NCBI GenBank assembly: GCA_002482845.1
Contig: DLGT01000103.1
Location: 1-64,000 of the forward strand
Reading direction: 5' to 3'
Source of the DNA: Saprospiraceae bacterium UBA7687
GTDB lineage: Bacteria; Bacteroidota; Bacteroidia; Chitinophagales; Saprospiraceae
Length of the DNA: 64,000 nucleotides
Position numbers and translations under genes: made by a program. This document shows, piece after piece, positions 36,826 to 46,236 of this stretch (position 1 is the stretch's first letter; each line of letters starts with the position of its first letter). The notes beneath the pieces were generated by a model. It did not search any database. It was not told the DNA's origin and saw only the letters and a program-made list of their open reading frames with translations.

Positions 36826-37608
36826 TTACTTTTCAAATATTAAAGATTTGGGAAGCATTAGAAGAAACGGAATTGATTTTTCGTAATCCAAAGCCTCATA
36901 GAATAAGCCTAATCTTGCTAAATTTTTGTAATAATCATTTACGTTTTTGTAGTAGTGCTTTTCTGATTTAATATACCAAGCCCGTTCTCCTAATTTTTCA
37001 GCTAAAAACCATTTCTCTAACAATCGAGAAATTCTGCCGTTGCCGTCACCAAAAGGATGAATATTTACAAATGCCAAGTGAATGAATGCAGCGTTATAGA
37101 AAACTTCTTCAATGCTTAATTCTTGTTTCAATAGAATTTCTATTTCTTGCCACAATTGCTTGTATCGTTCGTTTACTATTCTCAAAGGCGCAGCTTCGTA
37201 TTGTATTCTACCAGTTTTGTGTTCCATCACCAACATTTCTGTGGTGCGCATTACCCCTTGTTGCACTTTTGGTAACAAGTGAGCTGCAATAAAAAGGTGT
37301 GTTTGCAGAAAATTCTTTTGTGTAAGCTTATTTTCTTTTGCAAATAAATAGGCTTTGTATAAATCGTTTGGCTTCTCAGTAAGTTCAGGCAGATATTCAA
37401 TATTCAGCATTTTATGTTTTACATAACTATCTAATTCCATCTGTTCACCTTCTATTTTTGAAGATGACATAACCGAAACCGATGTATAAAACGTAAAACT
37501 ATGTGGCTCTAGTTTTATTTTTTCAATATCAGAAAACTCAGCTTGAATATCTATATCCAACATAGATTTCCAATGCTTAAAGTGTTCATGTTTTATTAAT
37601 TTTTCCAT
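36826..37608 (-). CDS. Fic family AMP-transferase-like protein with N-terminal inhibitory helix
   Basis: The 260-residue protein has the complete Fic motif HPFGDGNGRISR (H184 catalytic). An N-terminal inhibitory motif SSSKIEG (residues 48-54, Glu53 as blocker) is present, so it is a class II, self-inhibited Fic enzyme. Such enzymes move AMP or another nucleotide part to Ser, Thr or Tyr of target proteins. It directly precedes the broken type III Res gene with a one-base gap. That arrangement suggests a former defence or restriction operon. Confidence 0.9.
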   Translation of the reverse strand: MEKLIKHEHFKHWKSMLDIDIQAEFSDIEKIKLEPHSFTFYTSVSVMSSSKIEGEQMELDSYVKHKMLNIEYLPELTEKPNDLYKAYLFAKENKLTQKNFLQTHLFIAAHLLPKVQQGVMRTTEMLVMEHKTGRIQYEAAPLRIVNERYKQLWQEIEILLKQELSIEEVFYNAAFIHLAFVNIHPFGDGNGRISRLLEKWFLAEKLGERAWYIKSEKHYYKNVNDYYKNLARLGLFYEALDYEKSIPFLLMLPKSLIFEK

Positions 37609-37896
37609 TGCTTAAAATCTTGTTACGTCTCTTGGTATTTTCTTAAAGATAATGTGATGCTTTGTCATGAAATCTTTTGTAAGTAAACAGTTATCAGCAT
37701 AAATTCCATACTGCTCGGCTTAGTGGGCTATTTAATCTTGGTAATATTATAAAGTTTGTATTTATTTGATTTTTGAAAATTTCTACAAAACTAACAATTA
37801 TTCCCTAAAAAGCAATCTTTAGCTATACATCATATCTAAAAATGTTTGACATCTACCACGAAATATAAACCAAATCACCAAAACCACCATCATCCT

Positions 37897-38010
37897 AAGA
37901 AATCTTTCCCAAAATTATTCACTCCATAACCCTATCATACAACCACGAATTAGGTAATCTTCACTCCAAATACTAGGGGAACACCCTCGACATCTTCCTA
38001 ACTAAATGAT
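37897..38010 (+). repeat. Left copy of a diverged direct repeat flanking the nuclease gene
   Basis: The segment reads TTTCCCAAAATTATTCACTC, CCATAACCCTATCATACAACC and AATACTAGGGGAACACCCTC. A similar order of words recurs at 39480-39597 on the other side of the nuclease gene. The rest of the 727-base gap 37609-38335 is AT-rich and shows no gene or other signal. Confidence 0.6.
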
Positions 38011-38335
38011 CGCACCTAAATTAATAAATGTCCAATGTATATCCTTAACAATTGAACACAATCAATAACTTGAATCACTTCTTATCTGTCATTAAACTAA
38101 CAACTAACTTTAGATAATCAGGGAGTCAGCTTGCCAAGGCATTAAATTCCTAGATACCATAATAGAAAATCCAACTAATTTACCATTAAAGGTAAAAATA
38201 ACAACATATAATTTATCAAGTTTTTCAAAGTACACACTTCCATATTATTTATACAAATATGGAGCAATTCCTGTTAATTATTTTTTATTATTTTAAAATC
38301 CCTATTAGAAATGATTTAGGTTGATTGTAATATTT

Positions 38336-39409
38336 CTATTCATAAACTTTTATCGTTGCTAACAATTCAGTTTTAAAATTGTAAATATCATCTAAAGAAG
38401 CGATTTGTTTTTTCTCTCCATTATCTTTTCCATTGTGAAATAATTCCAGGTATTTATTAGCTGAATTAAAATGTAATCGACAAATTGGCTTTCGATTGTT
38501 ATCGTCCAATAAAATTCCAAAATATGAATGAGTATCTCTAAATGCTATACGTGATGAAGGTAAAACTTCTCTCAAAATTGCTTTTACAATTTGAGAGCCT
38601 TCAATTTCTTCTTCCGTTGTTATAAACTTAGGTGTTTCAATACTTTCATCAACAGGAGCTATTTGTTCAACTGCCTTGGATGGAACCGATTCATTTATAT
38701 TTAATGCGTTTTTAAGCCTAAAACTGATTGATTCGTTTATTGAATTTGCAAATGCTTTTCTTGTATATTCTTTAAATGTTACTAATCTAGATGCAGTTAC
38801 AGGTCTGTCAAAGAATCTATTTACTAACAGTCGAACAATTTCATCTGAAGGTTCTTGTAGTTCTTTTTCAAATTCGCTTCTAATGGCTTTAATGTACTTT
38901 AAAGCCTCAGCCGAATCTAATATATCCGTTAAGTTATAACCATTTTTTGAAAATTTCTCTAGAATCTTTAGACTTGATTCCTTTAAATTAGATAAATCCA
39001 AAGTAAAGAATGGTTTTTCATCCATTATATTGGGCTTCTCCAAATCTGCATAAAAATTGTATTGATGCCCGTTTGTTAAAACACCAAACCTAGATTTTGA
39101 AACGTGATAATATCTATGAAGTTGAGAATTGTGAGCATCAATATTTTCCTTCCAATGTTTACATTCGATAATTAAAATTGGTTCACCATCTCTTTTGATT
39201 ACATAATCAATTTTCTCACCTTTTTTTGTTCCAATGTCACAAATGAATTCAGGAATGACTTCTGTTGGATTGAAAATATCATAACCTAAAATTTGAATGA
39301 AAGGCATTACAAAAGCATTTTTAGTTGCTTCTTCTGTATTTATTTGGTCCTTTAAGGAATCAACTCTTAAGTGTAATTGTTCTAATTTTAATTTTATATC
39401 AGCTTCCAT
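38336..39409 (-). CDS. PD-(D/E)XK nuclease with HsdR-N-like domain
   Basis: The 357-residue protein has an N-terminal coiled helix and then a type I restriction HsdR-N/DUF4268-like nuclease core: TKNAFVMPFIQILGYDIFNP, GEKIDYVIKRDGEPILIIEC with D68, E82 and K84 as the PD-(D/E)XK residues. The C-terminal ~110 residues (GSQIVKAILREVLPSSRIAF and RKPICRLHFNSANKYLELF) form a second domain often found with it. It probably acts on DNA in defence. It stands alone and is enclosed by two diverged direct repeats, so it may have arrived as a unit. Confidence 0.82.
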   Translation of the reverse strand: MEADIKLKLEQLHLRVDSLKDQINTEEATKNAFVMPFIQILGYDIFNPTEVIPEFICDIGTKKGEKIDYVIKRDGEPILIIECKHWKENIDAHNSQLHRYYHVSKSRFGVLTNGHQYNFYADLEKPNIMDEKPFFTLDLSNLKESSLKILEKFSKNGYNLTDILDSAEALKYIKAIRSEFEKELQEPSDEIVRLLVNRFFDRPVTASRLVTFKEYTRKAFANSINESISFRLKNALNINESVPSKAVEQIAPVDESIETPKFITTEEEIEGSQIVKAILREVLPSSRIAFRDTHSYFGILLDDNNRKPICRLHFNSANKYLELFHNGKDNGEKKQIASLDDIYNFKTELLATIKVYE

Positions 39410-39479
39410 TGGTATTATTTAATTTCTAATTTTAAATTTCGAACAAATCTATATCGTGGTATTCTATTCTCATAACATT

Positions 39480-39597
39480 TAGAGAAATATTTCCCAAAAA
39501 TATTCATCCAATAACCCTACCATTCAACCAAAAACTACATAATATTCACTACTAATACTAGGGTAACACCCTCCACTGCCACCTCCCAAAATGATGG
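39480..39597 (+). repeat. Right copy of the diverged direct repeat flanking the nuclease gene
   Basis: TTTCCCAAAAATATTCATCC, CAATAACCCTACCATTCAACC and AATACTAGGGTAACACCCTC match the copy at 37897-38010 in order and spacing with roughly three of four bases equal by eye. The copies are ~1.58 kb apart. Confidence 0.6.
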
Positions 39598-39645
39598 TAT
39601 GGGAGTTCTAGGCACATAACCCCTATTATTGCCATATATTATAAG

Positions 39646-40106
39646 TTTCCATTTTGGAGTGCCAAATCATATATGCTAGATAAGGGTAATCTAGTCGGGG
39701 AGACTATATAAATATCCTTGGGAATAGAGTCCGCCGAGAAACTACTTATAATGTTTCTGTGACAAGGGTAATCAGCGCGGAAACCCCAATAATACATGTA
39801 AAATGGGGGTTTCCAGCGCGGAAACCCCTATTTTACGATTTTTATGCCTATTTCCAGTTCGGAAACCCCTATTTTACAATTATTTTGCCTATCTCCAGCA
39901 TGGAAACCCCATTATTTTCGCTAGACAAGGGTTTCCGCGCTGGATACCCATATTATGGCCTTTTTAGGCCTATTTTGGGGCCTTCACATACATATTTTAG
40001 CTATTTGGATGTCGTTTGTAAGCTATAATCTTAATATAATTGTTTCTTTCTGCCCACATTCAGCTGATCAAATTAAAATGATGGGCTCTTTTACCCTTAG
40101 TTTTAT
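39646..40106 (+). repeat. Non-coding block 1 with interleaved inverted repeats
   Basis: A ~55-base unit built on CCAGCGCGGAAACCCC and a CTATTTTAC/TGCCTATC linker recurs about four times (39773-39930). Several units face inverted partners: GGAAACCCC with GGGGTTTCC (39780-39815), and CCAGC..GGAAACC with GGTTTCC..GCTGG (39895-39943). Open frames over it are repeat artefacts. The block is related to the one at 40600 and, like it, ends at a copy of the array promoter element. Confidence 0.75.
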
Positions 40107-40175
40107 GTTTTCTCTTGCTGAAAAAAGACTACTTTATGAGATTAGCTTTTATATTTTTATCTAAAAGGCAGTAAC
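40107..40175 (+). promoter_or_regulatory. Array promoter element, copy 1 (degenerate -7)
   Basis: Matches the array consensus (TGTTTTCTCTTGCTG, ATTAGCTTTTATATTTTTAT, CTAAAAGGCAGTAAC) but has TATATTTT rather than TATATTTG at 40150-40157. No gene follows before the next copy; 40176-40600 is AT-rich with no convincing frame. Probably an empty or decayed unit. Confidence 0.6.
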
Positions 40176-40599
40176 GCGTAGGTCTAAATAGACTTGACAT
40201 ATTTATTTTATCATGGATACAAAGTTAGGGTTCTTTATTTCTAAATTTGATACCATTAAAAAAGAAAAAACTGATCTAATATATCCAAATTTCATTTTTT
40301 AAACTCAGCTTATAAATAACAAATCCATTTGGGCTAATCAGATAATAAACAAAACAAATAGTCTTTAAATCTGAAACAGTGGAAGAAATGGAAGTTGTAT
40401 AAAAAAGGTTTGTAAAGTAATTTAGAAAATAGCATAGTGACAAAGCCAATCGGTTATCATCTTTGGATCAATGACATACAACATAAGCTTACTATATTTA
40501 AAAACAAAATTTTGTTGATTGGACACTTGTTGTGCATCATTTATGCATTGTTACTAAGTAGACAGGCTTTGTGACAACATTTCATTTCCAAATTTTATA

Positions 40600-41061
40600 T
40601 TGCCCCAAATTGGGGTGCCATATCATATTTGCAGGAAAGCTCGCTTCAAGTTGGGGCGCAGTATAATATTTGTTGGACAGAGCCACCCAAGCTGCGGCAA
40701 CCTATCATACTCCTATGATAAGGGTTTCCTGAGCGCAGATAGCCATAAAACATGTAGAATGTTAGTATGCAGCGCGCAGCGCCCTTTTTTACGATTTTGA
40801 AGCCTATCTCCTGCGCGCAAGGCCATATTTTACAAATATGATGGCTATCTCCGCTGCGGAAACCCAATTATTTTTGCTGGACAAGTCCCTCCGCTGCGGA
40901 TACCCATATTTTGGTAATTTTTTGGGTATATTCACTCTATCTTGTACAAATCTTGGGCGCTTAAGGCCAGTTTTGGGGTCGTATTGTGGCTGGAAATGTT
41001 GGATTTTTCTTAAAAGCTGATGGTTATGTAATGATATTGGGAATATGCTTGCTTTCTTTTG
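40600..41061 (+). repeat. Non-coding block 2, diverged duplicate of block 1
   Basis: Same order as block 1: TTGGGGTGCCATATCATATT (block 1: TTTGGAGTGCCAAATCATAT), then GCGC-rich inverted modules, TTTTTACGATTTT, and CCGCTGCGGATACCCATATT (block 1: CCGCGCTGGATACCCATATT). TCCGCTGCGGA is itself palindromic and occurs twice (40850-40860, 40890-40900). Frames on either strand have no protein-like content. Confidence 0.72.
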
Positions 41062-41130
41062 TTTATTCTTTTTCTGAAATGCTAACAATGTATTGGATTG
41101 ATTTTTATATTTGTGATTGGAAGGTGGAAA
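41062..41130 (+). promoter_or_regulatory. Array promoter element, copy 2
   Basis: TTATTCTTTTTCTGAAATGC, then ATTGGATTGATTTTTATATT and GGAAGGTGGAAA. The -7 box TATATTTG is at 41106-41113, 119 bases before the next ATG. Confidence 0.75.
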
Positions 41131-41231
41131 GATAGATGTAAACATTTAAAGTGTAAATTAATATATTGCAAAATAATTACTAAAGTTTCAATGGTGTCTA
41201 ACAATATATTATTGGCAAGAAATAAAAATAT

Positions 41232-43169
41232 ATGAAAACAATTTGTTTATTTGTGTGCTGTATACTATATCAAAATATGGCTTTTGGACAAGAATTTATA
41301 GAAACAGATTCCATAACACCTTTTCCAAATATTGATTATTCTTCACTCAAATTCTTTGACACTGATGGTGATTTAGATGAAGACCTAATAATGATTGGTT
41401 GGAAAAACGGAGTTAGATGTACAAAGCTTTTTGTCAATGACGGCACAGGAAATTTTAGTGAAGATTTTAATTCAGAATTTGAGCAAGTTAGTAGTGGGAA
41501 AATAGCCACAAGTGATATTGATGGTGATGGTGATAAGGATTTATTAATATGTGGTATGAATAGTGAATGGAAAGAACATACTTCATTATATTTTAATCAA
41601 GGCGATGGAACATTTTTGGAAAATTTTGAAAATACGTTAGAAAACATTTGGAACGGAGAACTTGAATTCTTCGATGCTGATGGTGATTCCGACCAAGACA
41701 TTTTAATTGTAGGACAAAACGAATTTTTTGAAGATATTGCCAAACTCTATTTAAACAATGGAAGTGGTAAATTTGAAGAACTTTCAGGTACCCCCTTCAT
41801 AGGCGTAAGACGTAGTTCAATAGGAATTGGTGATATTGATAATGACAATGACCTAGATATTATCATCTCAGGTAACGGAGGTACTTTACTAACGAACCTT
41901 TATATAAATGATGGGAATGTAACATTTAGCCTTTATGAAACTTCAAAATTCATTGACCTTATGGATGGAACAATTTCATTAAGCGATGTGGATGGAGATT
42001 CTGACTTGGATGTAATGATTTCTGGATTTGGAATCGAAAATATGAAAGCAATTCGTGTAACCAAACTATACCTTAACAACGGGGAAGGTGTTTTTAGTGA
42101 AGATAGTGAACAAAATTTTCTGGGAGTGAGCAGTGGATCAGTAACTTTTATAGACATTGATGGTGATTCCGACAAAGACTTATTTATTACCGGAATAAAT
42201 CAAAATTTAAAAAGTGAAGCTAAATTATATCTTAATGATGGTTTAGGAAGTTTTAAAGAATTGGAAACTGAAATAAAAAGCATATATGAGGGTGAAGCCG
42301 CCTTCTCCGATATTGACAATGATGGCGATCCTGATTTAGTGCTAATAGGTAGAAATAGTGAATCAAGTCTTATTTCAAAAAAATACATAACTCTATGGAT
42401 AGATCAAGATCAAGATGGATTCCTTTCAGGTGTTGACTGTGATGACAGCAATGCGAATATAAATCCTGACCAAGCTGAAGAACCGTACAATAGAATAGAT
42501 GACGATTGCAACACTCTAACTCTTGATGACGACTTAGACCAAGATGGTTTTTTAGTCGCAGGTGATTGCGATGATAATAATGCTGACATAAACCCAAATC
42601 AAATTGAAGAACCATATAATGGTACTGATGATGACTGTAACACTCTAACGCTTGATGACGACTTGGATCAAGACGGTTTCTTACTTACGGATGATTGTGA
42701 CGACAATAATCCTGACATCAATCCTATCCAAACTGAACTACCTTACAACGGATTAGATGACGATTGTAACACTGCAACTCTAGATGACGACTTAGACCAA
42801 GATGGTTTCTTATTCGCAGAAGACTGCGACGAAAACAATGCTGATATCAATCCTAACGCAGAAGAAATTCCAAATAATGGAATTGATGAAGATTGTGATG
42901 GAATGGACTTAGTATCTTCAGTATATGAAATAGGGAATTCAACAATAAATATCTATCCAAACCCATCAATTGATGAAATAAACATTGAAATAAATGGTCA
43001 ATTAAAATATATAGTCAATCTTTATGATTTAAGTGGTAAAACAATATTGACTGAATTAAATATTTCTCAATTAAAGTTAAACGCTTTATCTCAAGGAACA
43101 TATCTGCTTGAAATAAAAGATTTAAAAACTAGTCAACATATAGTAGAAAAAATAATTATTAGGAAATAG
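41232..43169 (+). CDS. Secreted FG-GAP/VCBS repeat protein with MopE-like metal-binding repeats and T9SS tail
   Basis: The 645-residue protein has a signal peptide and about eight FG-GAP/VCBS repeats with Ca-binding loops (FFDTDGDLDEDLIMIGW, DIDGDGDKDLLICG, DADGDSDQDILIVG). Four Asp-rich repeats follow (DQDGFLVAGDCDDNNADINP, EEPYNGTDDDCN), which are the MopE/thrombospondin-type metal-binding motif. A type IX sorting tail ends it (IYPNPSIDEINIEIN to IIIRK). It is exported and probably a calcium-stabilised surface adhesin-like protein. First gene after promoter copy 2; the nuclease gene that follows at 43252 has no promoter element of its own. Confidence 0.88.
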   Translation: MKTICLFVCCILYQNMAFGQEFIETDSITPFPNIDYSSLKFFDTDGDLDEDLIMIGWKNGVRCTKLFVNDGTGNFSEDFNSEFEQVSSGKIATSDIDGDGDKDLLICGMNSEWKEHTSLYFNQGDGTFLENFENTLENIWNGELEFFDADGDSDQDILIVGQNEFFEDIAKLYLNNGSGKFEELSGTPFIGVRRSSIGIGDIDNDNDLDIIISGNGGTLLTNLYINDGNVTFSLYETSKFIDLMDGTISLSDVDGDSDLDVMISGFGIENMKAIRVTKLYLNNGEGVFSEDSEQNFLGVSSGSVTFIDIDGDSDKDLFITGINQNLKSEAKLYLNDGLGSFKELETEIKSIYEGEAAFSDIDNDGDPDLVLIGRNSESSLISKKYITLWIDQDQDGFLSGVDCDDSNANINPDQAEEPYNRIDDDCNTLTLDDDLDQDGFLVAGDCDDNNADINPNQIEEPYNGTDDDCNTLTLDDDLDQDGFLLTDDCDDNNPDINPIQTELPYNGLDDDCNTATLDDDLDQDGFLFAEDCDENNADINPNAEEIPNNGIDEDCDGMDLVSSVYEIGNSTINIYPNPSIDEINIEINGQLKYIVNLYDLSGKTILTELNISQLKLNALSQGTYLLEIKDLKTSQHIVEKIIIRK

Positions 43170-43251
43170 AAATCCAGCCGATAATCGGAAGATGCCCTGA
43201 AAGCTAATGGCGAATACCAAAACGTAAAGTCATTTCTAAAAACAATACATT

Positions 43252-44301
43252 ATGCCAATATATAAACTAGAAGGACAAAAAATAGTGGAGCTTCAAAAGA
43301 CAACTTTTTCAAATGAAAGAATCGATGAAGCAAGACACTTGCAAAGATTCATAATCAACTCAATTGAGACAGTTGAAAAGAATTTGTTTGTCCTGAGTAG
43401 TGAGTTTGGAGATTGGGAAGACAGCAAAAGGCGCATTGACATTCTTTGCCTAGACAAGAACGCTAATTTAGTTGTTGTTGAATTAAAAAGAACGGAAGAC
43501 GGCGGACATATGGAGTTGCAGTCTATCCGTTATGCCGCGATGGTAGCCAATATGACTTTTGAAAAAGCTGTAAAGGCATTCCAACATTATATCGAAAAGA
43601 ATTATTTGGATATACAAAACCCACAGGAAGTGATATTAAACTTCCTTGAGTGGGATGATGTAAATGAAGAAGAGTTTGCTAATGATGTTAGAATTATTTT
43701 AGTGTCAGCAGACTTTTCAAAGGAAGTTACAACTTCAGTTTTATGGCTAATAGAAAGAGATATTGATATAAAATGCATAAGAATTAGACCGCAAAAGGAC
43801 GGTGACAATTTATATTTTGATATACAACAAATTATTCCACTTCCGGAGGCAACAGACTATCAAGTCAAGTTAAGAGAAAAGGCAGCTGAGCAAAGACAAG
43901 CTCGGAGAGAAAGCAATCGGGACTATTCAAGGTTTGACGTTACCATCAACGGTAAAAGTGAATTCAACCTGAACAAGCGTCAAACAATACATTTCGCAAT
44001 AAGTGAAAGTGTTTATTTTGGAATAAGTCCACAGGACCTAATGGAGTTAACAGGACCAAAAAGATGGATTTGGGTTGATAAAATCTGTCAATCAAAACAA
44101 GAATTTGAAATAGAAGAAATTAAGAACGTAAGAAATTACGACCCTTCAAGATGGTTTAATGAAGATCATGAACTTATAATATATGATGGAAAAACATATG
44201 CTTTTAGCAATCAACATGGAAAAGGAACTTACGATTTAGTGAAAAACATTTTTAACCAATACCCTGAATTACAAGGTGAAATCAAGACGCCTAGTACATA
44301 A
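43252..44301 (+). CDS. PD-(D/E)XK nuclease-fold protein (DUF91/NucS-like)
   Basis: The 349-residue protein has the nuclease core RRIDILCLDKNANLVVVELK with D63, E77 and K79, and RTEDGGHMELQSIRYAAMVA next to it, as in DUF91/NucS-like proteins. A C-terminal domain of ~110 residues (FNLNKRQTIHFAISESVYFG, GPKRWIWVDKICQSKQEFEI) has no family I can name. A role in DNA repair or defence is likely; the exact cut is unknown. Its TAA stop (44299-44301) lies inside the array end element. Confidence 0.78.
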   Translation: MPIYKLEGQKIVELQKTTFSNERIDEARHLQRFIINSIETVEKNLFVLSSEFGDWEDSKRRIDILCLDKNANLVVVELKRTEDGGHMELQSIRYAAMVANMTFEKAVKAFQHYIEKNYLDIQNPQEVILNFLEWDDVNEEEFANDVRIILVSADFSKEVTTSVLWLIERDIDIKCIRIRPQKDGDNLYFDIQQIIPLPEATDYQVKLREKAAEQRQARRESNRDYSRFDVTINGKSEFNLNKRQTIHFAISESVYFGISPQDLMELTGPKRWIWVDKICQSKQEFEIEEIKNVRNYDPSRWFNEDHELIIYDGKTYAFSNQHGKGTYDLVKNIFNQYPELQGEIKTPST

Positions 44302-44410
44302 CATCTAAGCGTTTTTCCATGCCAAACATGACAGGCTTTGACCAGGGGACAACTTGTCCAGCTTTGCGGGATGTGATGAAAGTTCTGTTGAACGGAATCT
44401 TCTGTAGTTG
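44297..44410 (+). repeat. Cassette-end element, copy 1
   Basis: Starts CATAACATCTAAGCG, has an inner palindrome GGACAACTTGTCC (44346-44358), and closes with GTTGAACGGAATCTTCTG. The upstream gene's stop codon is inside it. The outer words ACATAAC and GTTGAAC loosely resemble the R'' and R' boxes of integron attC sites. Confidence 0.65.
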
Positions 44411-44445
44411 AGTTAAATGATTTTAGTATATTTTGGTAATTGATT

Positions 44446-44512
44446 CATTCTTTTTCAGAAAAGCTACCACAGTATTGGGTTAGCTTTTATATTTGTGTTT
44501 GAAAGGTGGAAA
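44446..44512 (+). promoter_or_regulatory. Array promoter element, copy 3
   Basis: Near-consensus copy with the clear dyad AAAAGCTA / TAGCTTTT around ACCACAGTATTGGGT. -7 box TATATTTG at 44488-44495. A leader of type 1 follows (GTAAACAAATGTATCATAAG ... AACTTTCGTATTTAGTTAG). Confidence 0.8.
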
Positions 44513-44689
44513 TAGATTTGTAAACAAATGTATCATAAGTATTTGTATAATGAATGATATTAGCAAACTTTCGTATTTAGTTAGAATTTAATATAAATTG
44601 GAAATAAAGGAGATATGAAAGGCAAAGAAATAAGAAGTGTCGCTCATAACCAAGTTGGTGGCAATTTTAGAAAAAACTTCTATTACATT

Positions 44690-45625
44690 ATGAAATATAT
44701 AAATAAAATTATATCGAGCATTCTATTTTTATTAGCGTTTAAACTTTCGATTTATGCTCAGCAAAATGAAAGTAAATCGGTTGTAGTTAACGGCAAAAGT
44801 ATAGACTATAAAACCTTCAACATTGAAAACAGAAAAAATGGTGAACCTATTCTTGTATTCGAGTCAGGATTAGGAGGCGGAACATTTGACCCAATTCTTC
44901 CATTTCTTCCTGCAAACATTTCGGGAATACAATATGGGAGAAACGGAACTGGACACTCTGAACCTGATTCAGGAATAATATCCGATAGCCAGCTTGTAAA
45001 AAACCTTCATAGTTTATTAAGAGCGTTAAATATCAAACCACCATACTTGTTGGTCGGACATTCTATAGGTGGGCCTTATATAAGATTATTTGCAGCCAAA
45101 TTTCCAGATGATGTTTCTGGACTTATTTTCTCAGATCCAACAGACTTTATGTTATCTCCTGAAGAGAATGAAAAAGCAAGAATAAAATCAGAAAGTGCAA
45201 CTGGATATCAAGAACTCTCAAACATAATTATAAAAACAATGTCGGAGAATAAAGATTTTGATCAAAGTACAAGGAATGATGCCATAAGGGCTTTAAAATC
45301 TAATGAATCAGGTTACTTTCAAGAATATCGCAACCTGCCCCGACTAAAGAATAATATTGCTGTAACGGTGATTATCTCATATAACAAACATATCGAACTT
45401 CCAGATGAAGAAATGAATAAAGAGCTTAATCTGGGAATCAACTTTAAGCCTTGGTGGAAGGAATATGATAATTTAAGAATCCAACATTATTCCGACTTAG
45501 TAAAGGACAATGATAATAGTAAAATAATTTTGCTGCCAAAATACAGTCACGGTATATATTACCAAAATCCGGAATTGGTGGCGAGAGAAATTGTTGAAAA
45601 TTTCAATAGCTTCAAAAAAGAATGA
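44690..45625 (+). CDS. Exported alpha/beta hydrolase
   Basis: From the ATG at 44690 the product is 311 residues. It has a signal peptide (ILFLLAFKLSIYAQQ), the early GxG strand VFESGLGGGTFDPILPFLP, nucleophile elbow LVGHSIGGPYI, and a late His in KYSHGIYYQNP. Substrate unknown; peptidase-, lactonase- or esterase-like relatives share this layout. An in-frame ATG lies at 44615, but it is inside the shared leader sequence (GGAGATATGAAAGGC; the array copy at 46.4 kb has GGAGATAAGAAAGGC). It would add 25 residues ahead of the signal peptide, so I rejected it. Confidence 0.8.
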   Translation: MKYINKIISSILFLLAFKLSIYAQQNESKSVVVNGKSIDYKTFNIENRKNGEPILVFESGLGGGTFDPILPFLPANISGIQYGRNGTGHSEPDSGIISDSQLVKNLHSLLRALNIKPPYLLVGHSIGGPYIRLFAAKFPDDVSGLIFSDPTDFMLSPEENEKARIKSESATGYQELSNIIIKTMSENKDFDQSTRNDAIRALKSNESGYFQEYRNLPRLKNNIAVTVIISYNKHIELPDEEMNKELNLGINFKPWWKEYDNLRIQHYSDLVKDNDNSKIILLPKYSHGIYYQNPELVAREIVENFNSFKKE

Positions 45626-45690
45626 CAAAAAACTATCGCTTACATTATGCTCATTTATTTACGACTCAATAAATCATCTAAATCTGAAAA

Positions 45691-46089
45691 ATGAAAATAA
45701 TTGACAAACTTGCTTGGATAGAAATAAAAGACAAATCAATTCTATCAACAAAAAGCTATGGTAAAGATAAATATTATATTCCGGGTGGAAAACGGGAAAC
45801 AGGAGAATCTGACGAGCAAGCGTTAATTCGAGAAATAAATGAAGAGTTAAGTGTTATAATTGACACCAAAACTTTAAGCTATGTTGGGACTTTTGAAGCA
45901 CAAGCTCACGGACATACGGAAGGAATTTTAGTAAAAATGACTTGCTATACTGGAAAATACGCAGGAGAAATTAAAGCAAATTCCGAAATTGAAGAAATAA
46001 AATGGCTTAAATATGCTGACAAAGACAACATTTCGGAAGTTGACAAACTAATTTTTGATTACTTAAAAGAGCATAATTTATTGGACTAA
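45691..46089 (+). CDS. NUDIX hydrolase
   Basis: The 132-residue protein carries a complete Nudix box at residues 32-54: GGKRETGESDEQALIREINE followed by ELSV, with the Mg-binding REINEE core intact. NUDIX enzymes hydrolyse nucleoside diphosphates linked to another group. The substrate is not predictable here. It is 65 bases after the alpha/beta hydrolase with no array promoter between, so the two are probably co-transcribed. Confidence 0.92.
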   Translation: MKIIDKLAWIEIKDKSILSTKSYGKDKYYIPGGKRETGESDEQALIREINEELSVIIDTKTLSYVGTFEAQAHGHTEGILVKMTCYTGKYAGEIKANSEIEEIKWLKYADKDNISEVDKLIFDYLKEHNLLD

Positions 46090-46120
46090 TCCGACACATA
46101 TAAAATCGAAAATACCGAGT

Positions 46121-46180
46121 AGAAAACTATATAACTAAGCATTCACCATGTTTAGGGGACTTGCGATATATGCCCAGCTG
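46121..46180 (+). repeat. Cassette-end element, copy 2 (divergent)
   Basis: TATATAACTAAGCATTCACC starts like the other end elements, and CCAGCTGCAGCGG lies near the close, but most of the middle differs. It follows the NUDIX gene's stop by about 30 bases. Confidence 0.45.
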
Positions 46181-46236
46181 CAGCGGATTATTGGTTGTGA
46201 AGTCAAATTATTTTGGTTTGTATTGGTAACTTGATC

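Noticed and set aside
39759..41145. Several open frames in the inverted-repeat blocks
   Set aside because: Their products only translate the repeats (for example runs of KPLFYDF and GNPYFT), with no initiation context, and they differ between the two blocks.
44615..44689. Upstream ATG for the alpha/beta hydrolase
   Set aside because: It lies in the leader shared with the unit at 46.4 kb, where the same place reads AAG rather than ATG, and it would put 25 residues in front of the signal peptide.
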